Source: Blautia hominis
GTDB lineage: Bacteria; Bacillota; Clostridia; Lachnospirales; Lachnospiraceae
Length of the DNA: 64,000 nt
Direction of reading: 5' to 3'
Assembly (NCBI GenBank): GCA_002270465.1
Contig: NQOF01000002.1
Span: forward strand, 620,001 to 684,000
Notes under the pieces: generated by a model
Database searches by the model: none
Seen by the model: only the letters and a program-made list of their open reading frames with translations
Told to the model about the DNA's origin: nothing
Translations under genes and position numbers: made by a program
Shown: one piece after another, positions 61,033 to 64,000 of the stretch
How positions within the stretch are numbered: the stretch's first letter is position 1
How the letters are laid out: the number at the start of each line of letters is the position of its first letter

Positions 61033-62271
61033 ATGCCTTTATTATTACCTGAAGATTATAATACAGTGATCCCTCCTCTCTATAAAGTCCGCCAGGTGTT
61101 CGGCAGAGAAACTCTGCCGGACATTGCGGCGGCAATACGAAAAGAGTTTCAAAGAGAAGAGATAAGTGGTAAAATAAAGCCAGGAATGCGGGCAGCTGTG
61201 GCAGTGGGGAGCCGTGGTATCCGTAATCTTCCGCTGATCGTAAAAACGATTTTGGAAGAACTGGAAAAACTTGGAGCCATACCCTTTATTGTTTCGGCAA
61301 TGGGCAGCCATGGGGGAGGGACCGAAGAGGGACAGAGGGAAGTTTTGTATGGCTATGGGATCACAGAGGAGGCCATGCATGTTCCGATCATCACCACCAC
61401 GGATGTTGTATGCCTGGGTGAGATATCAGGCGGGAGAAAGGTGTATTTTGATAAGTCTGCTATGGAAGCGGATGTGATCATACCTGTCAACAGAGTGAAA
61501 TTACATACGGATTTCGTGTCTGATATACAAAGCGGCCTCTGTAAAATGCTTGTCATCGGTCTGGGGAACCACAGAGGTTGTACAGCGATCCATGAAGCTG
61601 ATTTTTCCGTTTTCGGAGAGGTGATAAAGGAAGCTGCTGCATGGATTTTAGAAAAGGCACCGGTTGCTTTTGGGATCGCTGTTTTAGAAAATGCCTACGA
61701 TGAAACCTGTCTGATCGAAGCTGTTCCCGCGGAAACTTTGGTGGAACGGGAAAAAGAACTGGTGAAAATGGCCAGGGACAAGATGCCGGTTTTGATGATC
61801 CCGGAGATTGATATCCTCATAGTGGAGGAGATTGGCAAAGATATATCCGGAGCTGGTTTTGACCCTAATATTCTGGGGAAAAGTTATATTCTCAAGGAGT
61901 TTGTCCTGCCGGTCCCCAAGATAGACAAAATGGTCCTGCTGGATATTTCCCCTGCCTCCCACGGGAACGGTATTGGGCTGGGGATATTTGATGTTATCAC
62001 TAAAAAAGTCTTTGCGCAGTTGGATCATGAGGCCATGTATGCGAATGCCATTGCAGTAAAATGTGTGGATGACTGTAAAATTCCGCTTATAGCAAAAGAC
62101 GAGGAGGAAGCAGTTAAGATAGCAGTTAAAATTCTCAGAAATGCCAATAAAGATAACCTCAAAATAGTGAGGATCAAGAATACGATCGAGCTGGAGGAGA
62201 TAATGGTTTCCCGCGCGCTGCTCGGGCAGGTGGAAGAAAACCCCTGCCTGATTCTGGAAAATAAATCATGA
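61033..62271 (+). CDS. LarA-family (DUF2088) racemase/epimerase-like protein
   Basis: LarA homologue; characterised relatives use a nickel-pincer cofactor to racemise or epimerise 2-hydroxy acids. Family blocks: GSRGIRNL near residue 55, SAMGSHGGGTEEGQ near 85, VNRVKLHTDF near 150 and SGLCKMLVIGLGNHRGC near 166, which together offer the His and Lys positions expected around the cofactor. ATG at 61033 has GAGG 6 bases upstream; a TTG at 61027 is an alternative. 412 residues. No larB/C/E cofactor genes are in the window. Activity is inferred. Confidence 0.8.
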   Translation: MPLLLPEDYNTVIPPLYKVRQVFGRETLPDIAAAIRKEFQREEISGKIKPGMRAAVAVGSRGIRNLPLIVKTILEELEKLGAIPFIVSAMGSHGGGTEEGQREVLYGYGITEEAMHVPIITTTDVVCLGEISGGRKVYFDKSAMEADVIIPVNRVKLHTDFVSDIQSGLCKMLVIGLGNHRGCTAIHEADFSVFGEVIKEAAAWILEKAPVAFGIAVLENAYDETCLIEAVPAETLVEREKELVKMARDKMPVLMIPEIDILIVEEIGKDISGAGFDPNILGKSYILKEFVLPVPKIDKMVLLDISPASHGNGIGLGIFDVITKKVFAQLDHEAMYANAIAVKCVDDCKIPLIAKDEEEAVKIAVKILRNANKDNLKIVRIKNTIELEEIMVSRALLGQVEENPCLILENKS

Positions 62272-62286
62272 TATGAGGAGGCCGAG

Positions 62287-63276
62287 ATGAAGGTCAGAGA
62301 AAATTTTTGGGAAACGATCCGATATGGAAAGCCGGATGCGCTGATAAATGAATGGGAAGCGTTTTCTTTTATATCGGACCCTGTTACAGCATACATGTCT
62401 GTGGCTGAAAGGGGAAAAACAAAGAAAAACCCATGGGGAGTGACAGTTTACTGGGGAGAGGACGAACCCGGTTCTATGCCTTTGATCAATGAAGAAACAA
62501 AAGTATGCAAAGACATCTGCAGATGGAAGGAATATGTGAAAGTACCGGACATTAGAAAGGTTCCCATGGACTGGAACAGCGCCAGTGAAGATACCCGGAG
62601 AATCCGGGAAGAGGGAAAGCTGACAATGGCGATGATGGCGTCCGGCCTGTTTGAACAGTGCCATGCCTTAATGGGATTTGAGGATGTTTTTATTGCCATG
62701 ATGGAGGAACCGGAGGCAATGCATGAACTGCTTGACTGTATTATGGACTTTAAACTGACCTGGTGCCATATGCTGGTGGAAAACTGTAAGCCGGACGCAG
62801 TCCTCTTTCATGATGACTGGGGGTCCAAGAAGAGTCTTTTTGTCAGCAGAGATACATGGATAGAATTTTTTAAGGAGAGATACAGAAAAATTTACGGATA
62901 TCTGAAAGAGAATGGGGTACTGGTCGTACATCATGCAGACTGTTACTGTGAAACCATAGCGGAAGATATGGCGGAGATTGGCATTGATGTGTGGCAGGGG
63001 GTAACTCCCGAGAATAATATCCCAAAGATGCAAGAGCACCTCAAAGGGAAAATGGCTTTCATGGGCGGACTGGATGCAGCGGTGATCGATGTGCCGGACT
63101 TTAATGAGGATATTGTAAGACGGGAAGTAAGAAGGGCCTGTGAGGAATATGTGCCCCAAGGAGGATTCATACCCTGCCTCACTTACGGCGGGGATGACGG
63201 CAGCATTTATCCGGCAGTGGATAAGATCGTTCAGGATGAAATTGCAAAGTGGAGTCAGACATATTTCCACATATAA
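62287..63276 (+). CDS. UroD-fold methyltransferase-like protein in AcnX-TRAP cluster
   Basis: Third UroD/MtaA-superfamily protein in the window. The zinc-type region reads VVHHADCYCE, and a Cys follows near the end in PCLTYGGDDG. The YRKIYGYLKENG and GVTPENNIPKMQEHL blocks are family-typical. 329 residues. Starts 15 bases after the LarA-family gene with GAGGAG upstream, so it belongs to the cluster operon. A corrinoid partner is absent. It might act on a methylated substrate or product, but this is inference. Confidence 0.75.
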   Translation: MKVRENFWETIRYGKPDALINEWEAFSFISDPVTAYMSVAERGKTKKNPWGVTVYWGEDEPGSMPLINEETKVCKDICRWKEYVKVPDIRKVPMDWNSASEDTRRIREEGKLTMAMMASGLFEQCHALMGFEDVFIAMMEEPEAMHELLDCIMDFKLTWCHMLVENCKPDAVLFHDDWGSKKSLFVSRDTWIEFFKERYRKIYGYLKENGVLVVHHADCYCETIAEDMAEIGIDVWQGVTPENNIPKMQEHLKGKMAFMGGLDAAVIDVPDFNEDIVRREVRRACEEYVPQGGFIPCLTYGGDDGSIYPAVDKIVQDEIAKWSQTYFHI

Positions 63277-63312
63277 TGACGAGGAAATTAAATGGTGTGT
63301 CAAGAATGCGGC

Positions 63313-63342
63313 TTGACGGAGCAGCATAAATGATGCTAAACT
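63313..63342 (+). promoter_or_regulatory. Promoter for GntR-family gene
   Basis: TTGACG (63313-63318) and TAAACT (63337-63342) with an 18-base spacer, 30 bases before the next start. Confidence 0.45.
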
Positions 63343-63371
63343 TATCCTAGTCTAAAAGCAGGTGGAGGAAT

Positions 63372-64000
63372 ATGGAAGTCAGTAATTTTGTAAAGAAGGG
63401 AAGTACCAGAAATCGTACGGAGATAGCTTATGATAAGATAAAGGATTCCATATGCAGTGGTGCGATCAAGCCGGGAGAAATTCTCAGTGAGTCCCAAATC
63501 GCGGCAGAACTGGATATGAGCCGGACCCCTGTCCGGGAAGCGCTTCGGATACTTGCCAGCGAAGATTTGGTAGTGATAAAAAACGGCATTGGTGCCTATG
63601 TGACAGAGATTTCAGAGAAAGGGACGAAGGATTTATTTGCCGTCCGGAAACCTCTTGAGATATTGGCATCCAAGTCAGCGATACATAACATAACAAAAGA
63701 GGAATTCGGGCAGATGGAAGAAATATTCCAAAAGCTTCGGGTGTTGGATGAATTAGGGGCGCGGGTGGATAAAAAGATGTTCACAGACATGGACTGGGCG
63801 CTGCATGATCTAATCATTGAAAAATGTGATAATCAGTATATAAAAAATATTATGGCAAATATCAATGCAAATATTAAAAGGCTCCAGATATCATCTTTCT
63901 ACGCGCTGAATGATATGCAGGAAAGCACGGCGCAGCATCTCAGGATTTTACGTCTCCTTGAGAAAAAGGAAGAAGACGCATTGGAGAAAGCGCTGGCAGA
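63372..64000 (+). CDS. GntR/FCD-family regulator, cut by window end
   Basis: Partial gene: 209 codons are present and the frame is open to the last base. An N-terminal GntR HTH (SESQIAAELDMSRTPVREALRILASEDLV at about 40-68) precedes an FCD domain, with the Asp and His ligand pattern in DMDWALHDLIIEKCDNQYI and another His in AQHLRIL. FCD members sense carboxylic acids with a metal. ATG at 63372 follows GGTGGAGG. It is probably the regulator of the AcnX-TRAP-LarA cluster. Confidence 0.88.
   Translation, partial: MEVSNFVKKGSTRNRTEIAYDKIKDSICSGAIKPGEILSESQIAAELDMSRTPVREALRILASEDLVVIKNGIGAYVTEISEKGTKDLFAVRKPLEILASKSAIHNITKEEFGQMEEIFQKLRVLDELGARVDKKMFTDMDWALHDLIIEKCDNQYIKNIMANINANIKRLQISSFYALNDMQESTAQHLRILRLLEKKEEDALEKALA

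Overview
The window reads as chromosomal DNA of an anaerobic, low to moderate G+C Firmicute, most likely a gut Lachnospiraceae of the Blautia kind. The evidence is indirect: RecU, RNase J, RelQ, a Bce-type antibiotic-sensing module, CooC, glycyl-radical enzymes, many TTG/GTG starts behind AGGAGG ribosome sites, and many palindromic intergenic repeats. No rRNA, tRNA, CRISPR array, prophage or intact insertion sequence was recognised.

Layout. 1-14.8 kb is mainly housekeeping: PepD dipeptidase, a small M23-fold protein, RelQ alarmone synthetase, an RsmF-like rRNA methyltransferase, two pseudouridine synthases, HAD phosphatase, YgiQ-type radical SAM protein, SDR, signal peptidase I, RecU and RNase J. 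14.8-21.1 kb holds a TetR/CooC divergent pair with palindromic operators, then a BceRSAB-like two-component/ABC module. 21.2-22.4 kb is a lone UroD-fold protein on the minus strand, followed by a pair of CTAG-bounded palindromic repeats.

22.9-35.8 kb is the centrepiece: an ethanolamine-utilisation (eut) bacterial microcompartment operon. Its order is [2Fe-2S] NuoE-like protein, alcohol dehydrogenase, EutS, EutP, EutA, EutB, EutC, EutL, EutE, EutM, EutT, PduL-type EutD, an uncharacterised Eut protein, EutN, EutH, EutQ, then a strong terminator. EutH imports ethanolamine. EutBC, with adenosylcobalamin from EutT and repair by EutA, makes acetaldehyde inside a shell of EutS/L/M/N. EutE and the ADH split acetaldehyde into acetyl-CoA and ethanol, and PduL makes acetyl phosphate. 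Six proteins carry the same type of short amphipathic terminal helix expected of cargo tags. The usual regulators EutV/EutW are not in the window.

35.9-43.6 kb is a regulator-rich stretch: orphan SufB/D-like protein, cupin-TetR pair, AraC, a ferredoxin-like protein, a second UroD-fold protein next to a PucR-type regulator, and PadR plus a partner. 43.8-47.1 kb encodes a glycyl-radical activase and a trans-4-hydroxy-L-proline dehydratase (HypD) whose active-site residues all match the characterised enzyme. 47.4-56 kb holds an Rpn-family nuclease-like protein, MATE pump, lipoprotein, two fold-I aminotransferase-type genes (one MocR), and a MarR-CDF-DtxR metal operon with triple AGGTACCT sites.

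56.4-64 kb is an apparent catabolic cluster: aconitase X large and small subunits, a TRAP transporter (P, Q, M), a LarA-family protein, a third UroD-fold protein, and a GntR/FCD regulator cut by the window end. No described pathway known to me combines these parts, so this is the best candidate for a new pathway. Many gene starts given here were moved downstream of the longest open frame because the ribosome site dictates it; reasons are in each entry.
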